NCBI RefSeq assembly: GCF_017305435.1
Contig: NZ_JAFKIP010000004.1
Location: 62,001-126,000 of the forward strand
Length of the DNA stretch: 64,000 bases
Direction of reading: 5' to 3'
DNA from: Microbacterium sp.
GTDB taxonomy: Bacteria > Actinomycetota > Actinomycetes > Actinomycetales > Microbacteriaceae
The stretch's first letter is position 1, and each line of letters opens with the position of its first letter. The notes under the pieces are model-generated. The model saw nothing but the letters and a program-made list of their open reading frames with translations, was not told the DNA's origin and searched no databases. A program made the position numbers and the translations under genes. Below are positions 1 through 8,372 of the stretch, piece after piece.

Positions 1-2
1 CG

Positions 3-956
3 CACGTCCTTGTCGACCCATCCATGACGCGGGAGAACCTGTACGTCGCGCTCACTCGTGGCCGGGACGCGAACCTCGCCTACGTCGCCATCGACAAGCC
101 TGACGACTCCCACCAGGGGCCGCACCCCGGCGACAACACTGACGCCACCGCCCGCTCCGTGCTGTTCGGGGTGCTCCAGCACGGCGGCGCCGAGCTCTCC
201 GCCCACGAGACCATCACCGCCGAGCAGGACGCCTGGGCGAACATCGGCCAACTCGCCGCGGAGTACGAGACAATCGCCGCCGCAGCCCAACGCGACAGAT
301 GGGCGAACCTCGTTCGCGCATCCGGACTCACCGACGACGACGCGGACGTTGCGATCAGCTCGCCGGCATTCGGCGCATTGGCTGCTGAGCTGCGCCGCGC
401 GGAGGCCAACCACCACGACATCGAGACCCTGCTACCGCGACTCGTACGAGTGCGCGGATTCTCGGATGCCGATGACATCGCCGCCGTCCTCCACCATCGC
501 GTCACTCGCGCCACCGCCCGCCCCGCCGGGTCCGGCCGCGCCCGCAAGATGCCCCGGCTGATTGCCGGTCTCATCCCCGAAGCCACCGGCACCATGAGCG
601 GCGAGTTCCGGCAGGCGCTCACCGAACGACGCGACCTCATCGAGACCCGCGCCGCCGCCCTCCTCGACACTGCGCTCACCGAACAGCGGGGATGGACGAA
701 GGCGCTCGGAGCCCCGCCGAAGGACGCCAAGACCGCCGCGACCTGGCGCCGCCTGGCCCGCACGGTCGCCGCGTACCGCGACCGCTACGGCATCGCGGAC
801 CCGGCGCCACTCGGGGCGCCGGCCGAGAACGATGCACAGAAGATCGAGGCCGCCCGCGCCCGCGCCGCCCTTGATCGGGCACGCGACCTCGTGCGAGGGC
901 CGGGGGAGGAGCCGCAGCGGCGGCACGGGCGGGAGCCGGTGCGCCGCTCTCTGTGA
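3..956 (+). CDS. MobF-type conjugative relaxase/helicase, C-terminal part (5' end cut by window edge)
   Basis: The frame is already open at base 3 and runs to TGA at 954-956, so about the last 317 residues are present; the ATG at 24 is internal. The first residues include NLYVALTRGRD, the motif VI region of SF1 helicases as found at the C-terminal end of TraA/TrwC/TraI relaxase-helicases. The rest is a long Ala/Arg/Glu-rich helical tail usual for actinobacterial MobF proteins. These proteins nick oriT and unwind plasmid or ICE DNA during conjugation. Its position on the foreign side of the tRNA-Pro fragment at 7.4 kb fits an integrative conjugative or mobilisable element. The relaxase domain itself lies outside the window and was not seen. 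Confidence 0.8.
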   Translation, partial: HVLVDPSMTRENLYVALTRGRDANLAYVAIDKPDDSHQGPHPGDNTDATARSVLFGVLQHGGAELSAHETITAEQDAWANIGQLAAEYETIAAAAQRDRWANLVRASGLTDDDADVAISSPAFGALAAELRRAEANHHDIETLLPRLVRVRGFSDADDIAAVLHHRVTRATARPAGSGRARKMPRLIAGLIPEATGTMSGEFRQALTERRDLIETRAAALLDTALTEQRGWTKALGAPPKDAKTAATWRRLARTVAAYRDRYGIADPAPLGAPAENDAQKIEAARARAALDRARDLVRGPGEEPQRRHGREPVRRSL

Positions 957-1105
957 ACGAGTGCGCTTCCCGATGTCAGGGCCGAGCCGTACAGTGGATG
1001 ACGAGGCGGCCTCTATATTGGCGCTGTCGCTCCCCGCGACGGTATGACCCCCCGCAGCAGTGGGTGGTCCTTTCAGGTTCTTGTCGTCGAACTCCTGAGA
1101 GGACT
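957..1105. other. Intergenic leader of the small membrane protein gene
   Basis: 149 bp without a gene. It holds a TATATT hexamer at 1014-1019 that could be a -10 element. A GAGAGG Shine-Dalgarno at 1097-1102 lies just before the ATG at 1106. No convincing -35 was found. Confidence 0.3.
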
Positions 1106-1462
1106 ATGCACATGTTCCGACTCATCTGGGCGGCCAGCGTACGCACCCACAGCATCCTCAGCTACGCGCCCACCAACCTCCTGCTCGCCGTCACCCGCAC
1201 CCGCCGCGGACTGCGCTGGGGCATCCCAGCGATGCTCCTCGCAATCCCATACCTGCTCGCCGCCCACTGGTGCGTCACGACCATCGAGGCCGGTGGGCCT
1301 GGGTGGCTCAACCTTCTGGTGCTGTTGTGCGGGTGGAACTCGATCAAGCTGATCCTGAACGGACCGATCACCGCGGTCCTGCTCATCCGCACCAAGATCC
1401 GTGAGCGTGCCAGGCTTCGCCGCGCATGCCAGGCTGAACGTGTGACTCGTCTCGCCGCATAG
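1106..1462 (+). CDS. Small membrane protein of actinobacterial mobile elements
   Basis: 118 residues, starting at ATG 1106 with a good GAGAGG ribosome site. An upstream in-frame start at 953 would overlap the relaxase end and has no such site. Two hydrophobic segments are visible (about residues 40-58 and 65-95), joined by a short loop rich in Gly/Pro, then a basic tail rich in Arg. It resembles short proteins often labelled 'sulfate permease' in Actinobacteria, but at this length it cannot be a SulP transporter. It sits between the relaxase and vsr as element cargo or a conjugation accessory gene. Function unknown. Confidence 0.6.
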   Translation: MHMFRLIWAASVRTHSILSYAPTNLLLAVTRTRRGLRWGIPAMLLAIPYLLAAHWCVTTIEAGGPGWLNLLVLLCGWNSIKLILNGPITAVLLIRTKIRERARLRRACQAERVTRLAA

Positions 1463-1494
1463 AGAGAACAGCAGAACGGACATAACCTTGAGAC

Positions 1495-1917
1495 ATGGGC
1501 GACTCCTGGGCGTCTAGCCTCGCGGCACGCAAGACGATGCTGGGAAACCGCGGTCGCGATACCAAGCCTGAGCTCGCTGTGCGGCATCTTGTGCACGCAC
1601 AAGGGCTGCGTTACCGCGTCAACGCGCGACCAGAGATCGGAATCCGACGGACCGCCGATCTGCTCTTCACTCGTATGCGCGTGGTCGTCTTCATCGACGG
1701 CTGCTTCTGGCACAAGTGTCCGACCCACTTCTCGATGCCAGTCACAAACCAGGAGTTCTGGCGCGAGAAGATCGACGGAAACGAGCAACGAGACAGACAA
1801 ACGACGACCCTGCTGGAGGATCGTGAATGGCTCGTACTGCGTTTTTGGGAGCATGAGGACCCGGTGTCGGTGGCGGATCGTATCGTCAGAGAGATACGAG
1901 ACCGACCCCACCGGTAG
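1495..1917 (+). CDS. vsr: Very short patch repair (Vsr-type) DNA mismatch endonuclease
   Basis: 140 residues, full length for the family. Visible Vsr hallmarks are MLGNRGRDTKPE near the N-terminus, the metal-binding Asp in RRTADLLF (about residue 57), the VVVFIDGCFWHKC block with its conserved His, and the N-x-x-RD motif further on. Vsr nicks 5' of the T in T:G mismatches that arise when 5-methylcytosine deaminates, and it normally accompanies a C5 methyltransferase. That fits the dcm-like gene 190 bp downstream on the same strand. In some R-M loci Vsr-fold proteins act as the restriction nuclease. As no other nuclease is visible here, that role is possible but not shown. Confidence 0.9.
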   Translation: MGDSWASSLAARKTMLGNRGRDTKPELAVRHLVHAQGLRYRVNARPEIGIRRTADLLFTRMRVVVFIDGCFWHKCPTHFSMPVTNQEFWREKIDGNEQRDRQTTTLLEDREWLVLRFWEHEDPVSVADRIVREIRDRPHR

Positions 1918-2104
1918 GCCCCAGACTGCCCTCCGCCCAGGCGTGGCTAACCAGTGATCCACCGTGGCGCGGTCAGTCGTGCCTCTGTTCACGCACCGGT
2001 AAGGTAGTGGGAGGTGGCGTGTCGGCTCGGCGAGTCGCGCGCCACGACGACGTTGGTCGTGTTCTCCTGGAGGTGGACGTCTAGACGGGAAGGAGCGCTG
2101 GAGC
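1918..2104. promoter_or_regulatory. Leader of the methyltransferase operon with short hairpin
   Basis: 187 bp gap. CACGAC at 2043-2048 pairs with GTCGTG at 2056-2061 (7-nt loop), and a GGAAGGAG ribosome site lies at 2088-2095. The hairpin could be an operator or attenuator. No clear -35/-10 pair was recognised, so this is only the likely promoter region of the three-gene operon. Confidence 0.3.
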
Positions 2105-3934
2105 TTGGCGACATACGCAGTAAAGCTGGAGCGTTCAGTGCCGCTCGTCCTCCCGAGGCACCCGGACGCACCAGGCGACGACAGCTTCGAGGAGTGGTGT
2201 CGGCGAGAGAAGTCCTCCGGGCGTCCCCTCGCCGTTGACCTCTTCTCTGGCGCGGGAGGTCTTGGAGCGGGCGTCGAGGCTGCAGGGTGGACGGTCGTAG
2301 CTGCGGTCGATCATGATACTGCGGCACTGGAGACACACCGAGCCAACTTCCGGGGCAAAGCACTCGAAGTCGACATGGCTGAGCCATCCCAGGTGGCCGC
2401 GCTCATCGAGAACCTCCGCCCGCTTGGGATTGACCTCGTAGCCGGAGGCCCTCCATGTCAGCCTTTCAGCCGTGCTGGACGGGCGAAGATTCGCAGCCTC
2501 ATCAACGACGGCGTGCGCGACGAGATCGACGCCCGGAAGGAACTGTGGCGGTCGTTCATCGATGTTGTCTTGGCACTGAAACCGCGCGCAGTTCTCATGG
2601 AGAACGTCCCCGACATGGCGATCGGCGATGACCTCGTCGTCATCAGGGCGATCGCCGACATCCTCGAAAGCGCCGGATACGTTGTCGACTATCGGCTCCT
2701 TGACGCATGGCGTCACGGAGTCCCGCAGCATCGCAAGCGCTTCATCCTCCAGGCACGCAATGATGGGGCTCTGCCGGCTTGGCCCACACCTATGGAGCAC
2801 CGCCCGACCGTCCGTGATGCGATCGAGGATCTTCCTTCGCTCGACGAAACCACCGGTGCGCGCGAACTGCCCTACATGGGCCAACCATTCAGCGCGCTGG
2901 CCAAGACCCTCCATGACGACGACGCGGACATCATCTACGACCACATGACACGTCCGGTGCGGGACGATGACCGCGAGGCGTTCCAGCTCATGACCTCCTC
3001 AACCCTGTACTCGGACCTCCCTGAGCACCTGCGCCGATATCGCTCCGACACCTTCAACGACAAGTACAAGCGCCTCGACTGGGACGACCTGAGTAGGACG
3101 ATCACGGCTCACATCGCCAAAGACGGCTACTGGTACATCCATCCACAGGAACACCGCACACTCACCGTCCGCGAAGCGGCACGTATCCAGACCTTTCCAG
3201 ACAGCTTCCGCTTCGCAGGGACCCGCAGTGACGCATTTCGACAGATCGGCAACGCAGTCCCGCCAGCACTGGGCCGGACCGTCGCAGAGGCGATCCTGCC
3301 CCTCGCGGAGCCGCACGAGGAGCAGCCCAGACTTCCCGATCTGCGCCGGAGGCTGTCGCTGTGGGCCGTCGAGCAGAGACAGACGGCATGGTGGCTCTAC
3401 CCTGGGCCGGACATGACGGCCGCTGCTGCCGCGGTCGCCGCTCTGCTTGACATGCACCGACTTCCTGCTGCAACCGCCGCGTCGCTCATGGAACCGCTCC
3501 GAGGCGTTCCGGACCTCTCCGTCGAGTCGCTCCAGCACATCGAAGTGCACACGCTCAGCAAGACCCGCAGGGACGCTGTAAGGCAGCTTCGAGGCATCGT
3601 CCGCGAGAGCCCGTCTGTGGACTGGACACCGCGCGTTGCAGCCATGCTCGGCGACGCACAGCACCGCGTGTTCTCGCTATTACGCGGTGGCAACGAACTT
3701 CTTGTCAACGAGCACGTCAGCAAAGTCGTGACCCTCCTGATGGAGCTGCCCGAAGGGCACACCGGTCTGCGGACTGACATCAAGGTTGCGCTCGCACAAC
3801 TGGTCTCCGGCGGCGACGAAGCTGCATTGAGGATGTGCGCGATCCGTGCGATCACTGTCTCCGAGGCGCGCGCCCGAATCCTCGACCCCGCCACTCCACA
3901 CCCAGCAGAGTCCAGGGGAGAGCGAGTCTCATGA
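2105..3934 (+). CDS. DNA (cytosine-5) methyltransferase with extra C-terminal domain
   Basis: 609 residues from TTG 2105, chosen because GGAAGGAG ends 9 nt upstream. The first ~390 residues are a C5-MTase: motif I DLFSGAGGLGAG (45-56), motif IV GGPPCQPF with catalytic Cys118, motif VI ENV (166-168), motif VIII QHRKR (208-212), and motifs IX-X in the TVREAARIQTFPDSF and QIGNAVPP stretches. Residues ~400-609 are not part of a normal C5-MTase. They are helical and faintly recall the HhH-GPD glycosylase fold, but with no catalytic Lys/Asp pair visible; that likeness is uncertain. The stop overlaps the next ATG (ATGA), so translation is coupled to the GHKL gene. The target sequence cannot be read from the protein. 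Confidence 0.93.
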   Translation: MATYAVKLERSVPLVLPRHPDAPGDDSFEEWCRREKSSGRPLAVDLFSGAGGLGAGVEAAGWTVVAAVDHDTAALETHRANFRGKALEVDMAEPSQVAALIENLRPLGIDLVAGGPPCQPFSRAGRAKIRSLINDGVRDEIDARKELWRSFIDVVLALKPRAVLMENVPDMAIGDDLVVIRAIADILESAGYVVDYRLLDAWRHGVPQHRKRFILQARNDGALPAWPTPMEHRPTVRDAIEDLPSLDETTGARELPYMGQPFSALAKTLHDDDADIIYDHMTRPVRDDDREAFQLMTSSTLYSDLPEHLRRYRSDTFNDKYKRLDWDDLSRTITAHIAKDGYWYIHPQEHRTLTVREAARIQTFPDSFRFAGTRSDAFRQIGNAVPPALGRTVAEAILPLAEPHEEQPRLPDLRRRLSLWAVEQRQTAWWLYPGPDMTAAAAAVAALLDMHRLPAATAASLMEPLRGVPDLSVESLQHIEVHTLSKTRRDAVRQLRGIVRESPSVDWTPRVAAMLGDAQHRVFSLLRGGNELLVNEHVSKVVTLLMELPEGHTGLRTDIKVALAQLVSGGDEAALRMCAIRAITVSEARARILDPATPHPAESRGERVS

Positions 3935-6177
3935 GTGCCGATGTCCAGCAGGCCGTGAGCCATGAACCCTCGGGCAGTGGCGCGCTCCGTCCCAAGGCGC
4001 GGCTGCTCCGGACACTTGGCAGCGACCTGATCAGCAGCGACAAGGTCGCTCTGATCGAACTGGTCAAGAACTCCTACGACGCCGACGCCAGCGTTGTTCT
4101 CATTCGCTTCCACGGCCCGCTGGAGGAAGGGAAGGGTCGCATCGAGGTATGGGATGACGGCCACGGCATGGACGTCGCCACACTCCAACGCTCGTGGCTC
4201 GACATCGCGACCGACACCAAGAGACGACGCCCTCGCAGCGACAGAGGTCGACGAGTGCTCGGCGAGAAGGGCATCGGTCGACTCGCCGCGGCCCGGCTCG
4301 GGCACGAGATGATGCTCGTCACCAGGATGACCAATGCTGACGAGGTCAAACTCCTGATCGACTGGACGGACTTCGATCGCGAGGACGCGTACCTCGATCA
4401 GATCGAGGTCGCCTGGGAAGTCGGAGCACCCGACGTCTTCTCTGACTCCGGCGCAGCCATTGACACCTTCTCCGCAGCCGAAAACGAGACCTGGCACCAC
4501 GGCCGCGGGACCGTAGTCCAGATTGACCGCCTTTCTCGTGCGTGGGATCGCGAGGACCTTCTTGAACTGCGCACGGCGCTGACGCGGCTAATACGGCCCC
4601 GTCCTGGCACAGTGTCAAGCCTCGCGAGTGCAGAAGATGCCGAGCCCGATTTCCAGGTGATCCTGGAACTGGTTGACGTCGAGGAGGGACTAGAAGACCT
4701 CGCTGGTCCGATCGAGCCATCGTCTGAACTCCAGACCCCTCACTACAGCCTCACCGGCTTCGTGGATGCCCAGGGGTCCGCCACGCTTCGCTACGCACAA
4801 CAGGACCCTCCGCTGGAGGAGGATATCGGCGTCAAACAGTTGTGGACCGATGAGAAGCGCTCCCCACATGCAGGACCCTTCGACTTCGAGATCAATGTCT
4901 GGGACCGAGACAAGACAGCCATCCAGCGGACCCTCCAGGAGACCGGTGCCGAGAGTGCAGCGCCCAGCGCGAAGGACTTGAAGGGCTTCCGTGACACGCT
5001 TAGCGAGGTTGCCGGTGTCAGCATCTATCGAGATGGCTTTCGAGTCCTTCCATTCGGTGAAAGCGGCGATGACTGGCTCGGGCTCGACCTGCGACGCGTC
5101 CAGACGCCGACCCGTCGGGTGTCGAACAACCAGATCATCGGTCACGTCTTCATCGGTGCCGACACGAACGAAGGACTCAAGGACCAGTCGAACCGCGAGG
5201 GCATACTTGCTGGCACCGCCTACTCGGACCTCCAGACGCTGGTGAAAGCTGCTCTCGTTGAGCTTGAGACGCGACGCTATGCCGCGCGCCACCCCAAGAA
5301 GGAGCCCGGGGAGAGCAAGGGTGGCCTATTCGAGCGGTTCGACCTTGGGGAGATTCGCACCGCCTTGGCCCAGAGCTACCCTGGCGACAAGCGTCTCATC
5401 GGACTCATCGACGACAAGAACCGCGACATCCAAGAAGGAGTAACCGAGGTTCAGAACGTCTTGTCGCGATACTCCCGACTTGCCACTCTCGGGGCACTTA
5501 TTGATCGAGTCCTCCACGATGGCCGAACCGTGGTGACACGACTCAAGAACATCGCGCGATTTGGTGCTCGCGACCTCGACAAGAAGAACCTCACCGACAG
5601 CGAGAAAGTCACGATCGCTGCGACAGCCATGTCGGACACGACGACCCAAGCCGATCTGCTCTCCTCTCTCTTTAAGCAGATCGAACCCTTCGGCGGCCGC
5701 AAGCGCGGACGACCCAAGGAAATCAGCACCAGCGACGTCATCGACAAGGCAATCTCAATCCTCCAGCAGGAAGCCGACGATCGCGGCGTTGACTTGGTTC
5801 GAGAGGGTGACCCAGTCGCCGTGAAACTCGATGAAGCTGAAATGTTGACAGTCCTCATCAATCTCATCCAGAACGCCATCTACTGGACCTCAACTCAGCC
5901 AAAGGGGACCGAGCGGAAGGTGATCGCAGCCGCCCGACTGAACGATGACTCCTCATTGAGCCTCGTTGTGAGCGACTCTGGACCCGGGGTGGCGGAGGGG
6001 GTCCGTGGGCACATTTTCGACCCCTACTTCTCCAGCAAGCCGGAAGGCGTGGGGCTCGGCCTGAGCATCGTAGGAAACCTCGTCGAGGACATCTACGAAG
6101 GCCAGCTCATTCTTGTTGACGAAGGTCCTCTCGACGGCGCGACTTTCGAGGCCACCTTCAGGAGGCGGGTCCAATGA
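3931..6177 (+). CDS. Double GHKL ATPase: Hsp90/MORC-like N-terminus plus histidine-kinase-like C-terminus
   Basis: 748 residues from the ATG that overlaps the methyltransferase stop. The N-terminal ATPase has all three GHKL motifs: ELVKNSYDADA (E43, N47, D50), WDDGHGM (74-80) and GEKGIGR (111-117). The C-terminal part looks like a sensor kinase: a DHp-type helix RLATLGALIDRVLHDGR with His529, N-box NLIQNAIYW (N648), DSGPGV (682-687), FDPYFSSKPEG, and GVGLGLS (706-712). No signal peptide or membrane span is seen, so it is cytosolic. ATPases of the MutL/MORC type occur in R-M and Vsr loci. The added kinase half and the response-regulator gene overlapping its 3' end suggest phosphotransfer to that partner. 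Phosphorylation of His529 is inference. Confidence 0.88.
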   Translation: MSADVQQAVSHEPSGSGALRPKARLLRTLGSDLISSDKVALIELVKNSYDADASVVLIRFHGPLEEGKGRIEVWDDGHGMDVATLQRSWLDIATDTKRRRPRSDRGRRVLGEKGIGRLAAARLGHEMMLVTRMTNADEVKLLIDWTDFDREDAYLDQIEVAWEVGAPDVFSDSGAAIDTFSAAENETWHHGRGTVVQIDRLSRAWDREDLLELRTALTRLIRPRPGTVSSLASAEDAEPDFQVILELVDVEEGLEDLAGPIEPSSELQTPHYSLTGFVDAQGSATLRYAQQDPPLEEDIGVKQLWTDEKRSPHAGPFDFEINVWDRDKTAIQRTLQETGAESAAPSAKDLKGFRDTLSEVAGVSIYRDGFRVLPFGESGDDWLGLDLRRVQTPTRRVSNNQIIGHVFIGADTNEGLKDQSNREGILAGTAYSDLQTLVKAALVELETRRYAARHPKKEPGESKGGLFERFDLGEIRTALAQSYPGDKRLIGLIDDKNRDIQEGVTEVQNVLSRYSRLATLGALIDRVLHDGRTVVTRLKNIARFGARDLDKKNLTDSEKVTIAATAMSDTTTQADLLSSLFKQIEPFGGRKRGRPKEISTSDVIDKAISILQQEADDRGVDLVREGDPVAVKLDEAEMLTVLINLIQNAIYWTSTQPKGTERKVIAAARLNDDSSLSLVVSDSGPGVAEGVRGHIFDPYFSSKPEGVGLGLSIVGNLVEDIYEGQLILVDEGPLDGATFEATFRRRVQ

Positions 6178-7271
6178 AGAAGAAGGTACGCGTCCTCATC
6201 ATCGAGGACAAGGCTGACCTCGCCGCAGACGCGAGGCGCGAGATTGAAGACGCTTTCGAAGAGAGCGACGAGATCGAAGTTGAAGTCTCGGTAGAGACAG
6301 ATTTCGACAGGGGATTCGCACGCGTCCGTGCGCGTGAAAGCGACGTGGTCGTGTTGGATGTCCGTCGCGACGCCTCTGAGTCTGTGACAGAGGACGACAC
6401 TGCTGGGCAAGCTGTCTATCGGGACATCAAGGAAGCCTGTTTCGCGCCGGTTGTGTTCTGGACGGCTCTACCCGAAAAGGTAAATCATGAGCAGATGAGT
6501 CCCTTGGTGACGGTGGTTACCAAAGAGGAGACGGTCAAGCTTCCGGCCGCTATTCAAGCAGCCGTTGCAAGCGGAGCGCTGACCACGATCAGCGATATTG
6601 AACAGCATGCCGCGGACGTACTCCGAAAGCACATGTGGACGGAACTTGCCCCGAACTGGGCGGAGTACACCGGAGACACTGACTCCGCGGGCATCACTCA
6701 AGTGCTACTCAGTAGGCTCGCTCGAATCCTTGACGAGGATCGTGACCAGACGTTCACGACTCACCCGAGCCATCGCTACGTGTATCCACCCGCATCGGAC
6801 CGCCGATCACCCGGTGACGTACTTCGCGCAACGGACCAGACCTGGTGGGTAGTTCTTACGCCTGCATGTGACTTCGAGCAGGACAAGGTCGATTACGTTC
6901 TTCTCGCCAAGGCCAGCCCACTTGCGGAGCACCCGAAGTATCAGAGGTGGGCGAGCGCGAACGCTGGCAGTAATAACGAGAAGGACCGTTGGAAGAGCCT
7001 GGATCAGGATGTCCTCAGGGCGACGCACGGGAGGTTCCACTTCCTCCCTGCGTTCCGCGAGATCCCAGATTTGGTGATCGACCTAGAGAACGTGAGGGCG
7101 GTCGAGGTTGACGCGCTGGACCACTTCGCCTGGGTTGCATCACTCGTCAGTCCGTTTGCTGAGGCATTGCTGGTGCAGCATAGCCACGTCCGTGGACGCA
7201 TCGGAGTGCCCGACCTCGATTCTGAACGTGTCAAGCAGCGCCTATTGGGCGGTCAGCCGGCGGCCAGCTGA
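6174..7271 (+). CDS. Response-regulator receiver protein with unrecognised C-terminal effector domain
   Basis: 365 residues; the ATG overlaps the stop of the GHKL gene (ATGA). Residues 1-~125 form a receiver domain: acidic pair E11-D12, phospho-acceptor D62 in VVVLDVRRD, T97 in VFWTALP, and K117 in VVTKEE. The remaining ~240 residues contain no helix-turn-helix, GGDEF or other output domain that I recognise. A notable segment is VLTPACDFEQDK with a Cys-Asp pair at 232-233. The upstream kinase-like protein is its natural partner. The gene ends 48 bp before similarity to the other att end begins, making it the last gene of the element. Function unknown; a defence or methylation-control role is inferred from its neighbours. 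Confidence 0.85.
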   Translation: MKKKVRVLIIEDKADLAADARREIEDAFEESDEIEVEVSVETDFDRGFARVRARESDVVVLDVRRDASESVTEDDTAGQAVYRDIKEACFAPVVFWTALPEKVNHEQMSPLVTVVTKEETVKLPAAIQAAVASGALTTISDIEQHAADVLRKHMWTELAPNWAEYTGDTDSAGITQVLLSRLARILDEDRDQTFTTHPSHRYVYPPASDRRSPGDVLRATDQTWWVVLTPACDFEQDKVDYVLLAKASPLAEHPKYQRWASANAGSNNEKDRWKSLDQDVLRATHGRFHFLPAFREIPDLVIDLENVRAVEVDALDHFAWVASLVSPFAEALLVQHSHVRGRIGVPDLDSERVKQRLLGGQPAAS

Positions 7272-7318
7272 CTCGGCTGAGTGGACCAATCAAGTGACCA
7301 ACCGCGTGCAAACCCTGC

Positions 7319-7438
7319 AAAACGTGACGTGCGAAGCGCGATCCTGAAACGCAAAACCCCAGGTCAGGTGGGTTATGAGCCCTACTCCTACCACCTGGGG
7401 GTCAAGGGGTCGCAGGTTCAAATCCTGTCATCCCGACC
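7319..7438 (+). repeat. Element end (att copy A): 3' fragment of tRNA-Pro(GGG) with flanking shared sequence
   Basis: Bases 7395-7438 reproduce the 3' part of a tRNA-Pro(GGG) gene from the anticodon loop through the variable loop, an intact T arm (GCAGG/CCTGT stem around TTCAAAT) and the 3' acceptor strand. No 5' half is present. A collinear but mutated copy lies at 18162-18280. The two also share AAAACGTGACG and TCCTGAAACGCAAAA at matching distances upstream. This is the pattern left when a tyrosine-recombinase element integrates at a tRNA 3' end. The intact tRNA and integrase would lie to the left of the window. Confidence 0.8.
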
Positions 7439-7442
7439 GGAG

Positions 7443-7478
7443 AAAGCCCTGGTGGATCAGACGATCTGCCGGGGCTTT
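7443..7478 (+). terminator. Hairpin downstream of the tRNA-Pro fragment
   Basis: AAAGCCC at 7443-7449 pairs with GGGCTTT at 7472-7478. The related sequence after att copy B (CGCCCCGG...TCGGGCG) also forms a hairpin, so this is probably the ancestral terminator that followed tRNA-Pro. No long T run follows. Confidence 0.5.
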
Positions 7479-7561
7479 CGCTTTGTCCGAAAGCGCCGAG
7501 GACTCCGAAGAGACTCTGGAGCGTCAGCATTAGAGCGCTCTCATCGCCGCTGTCATATGGC

Positions 7562-8168
7562 GTGTCGAGGGGAGATATCTGTGCCCGCGCAGGTGGCCAG
7601 CCGCTCGACAAGGTAGATATGGCTGCTGCGCTCGGCATCAGCCCTGGCGGTTCTAGTTTGCGGACGCAGGGGTTCGCGTCGAGCGCCTACGGACTGACCG
7701 GAGGTGGCTTCCAATCGGCGTTCTCGATGGCGCCACTTGAAGACGCGATGCCCTCGCCGACATCGCAGGAGGAACACGATGAAGCGCTCGTAAAGACTGC
7801 GCTCAAGCCTGAGCTTTTCACAAAGCTCTTCGAGGCATACACGGGGAAGAAGTATCCCGAGACGCAGTTCCTCGTGAGCGCACTCAAGCGCAACTTCGAC
7901 GTGGCGGACGGTCAGGCCGAGGCGTGCGCGGACATCTTCACCAAGAACATGAAGTTCGTAGGTTTGCTGCGCGACACAAGGGGTGGCATTTGGCTTGTCG
8001 AGCGCCCGACGCGGGAACTGCCGGGGTGCTGAGCAGTGAGGGCTCTTCGGATCGTGAGGACGAGGCTGACGAGAAAGAGGCGGAAGAGGCAATCGAGATC
8101 CCGCGTGACGCTCTCACTCCGCCGTCTGCCGAACCGCAGCGCTCAAAGCGCCCAAATAAGCTGTTCGG
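7562..8168 (+). pseudogene. Broken gene resembling TIR-like predicted nucleotide-binding proteins, with frameshift
   Basis: From about 7610 the frame reads like the helical N-terminal region of a conserved family (AAALGISPGGSS, YGLTGG, then ALKPELFTKLFEAYTGKKYPE and GGIWL). Near 8005-8015 the sense continues in the +1 frame: a polar linker rich in Glu/Asp leads to RPNKLF at about 8150-8168, the usual lead-in to the 'F..HG' start of TIR-like domains. The TIR-like domain itself is absent. There is also no proper 5' end, only a GTG at 7562 without a good ribosome site. I read it as the decayed remnant of an anti-phage-type gene in the older island. The family assignment is from memory and moderate at best. 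Confidence 0.45.
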
Positions 8169-8372
8169 TGGGTCTGCATGGTCGGCTCAGACGGCGACCG
8201 CGCAGCGGAACTCGCGCCATCCGGGCAGGTTCTGGGGGGCGGGCTGCGCCGGGCTCGAACCCGCGATGCGCACCGAGAGTGCAACGCCGCCGTCCGTCAG
8301 GTCCCGTGGTGACGACTGAGGCAGGGCAAGTCGGCACCGGCAATCCGCCGAGGCCGTCACCCTTTCGATGCC

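Noticed and set aside
8235-8285. tRNA-like T arm on the minus strand (GGGTTCGAGCCC)
   Set aside because: No matching acceptor, D or anticodon stems could be folded from the flanks, and the T stem has a mismatch. It is at most a fragment.
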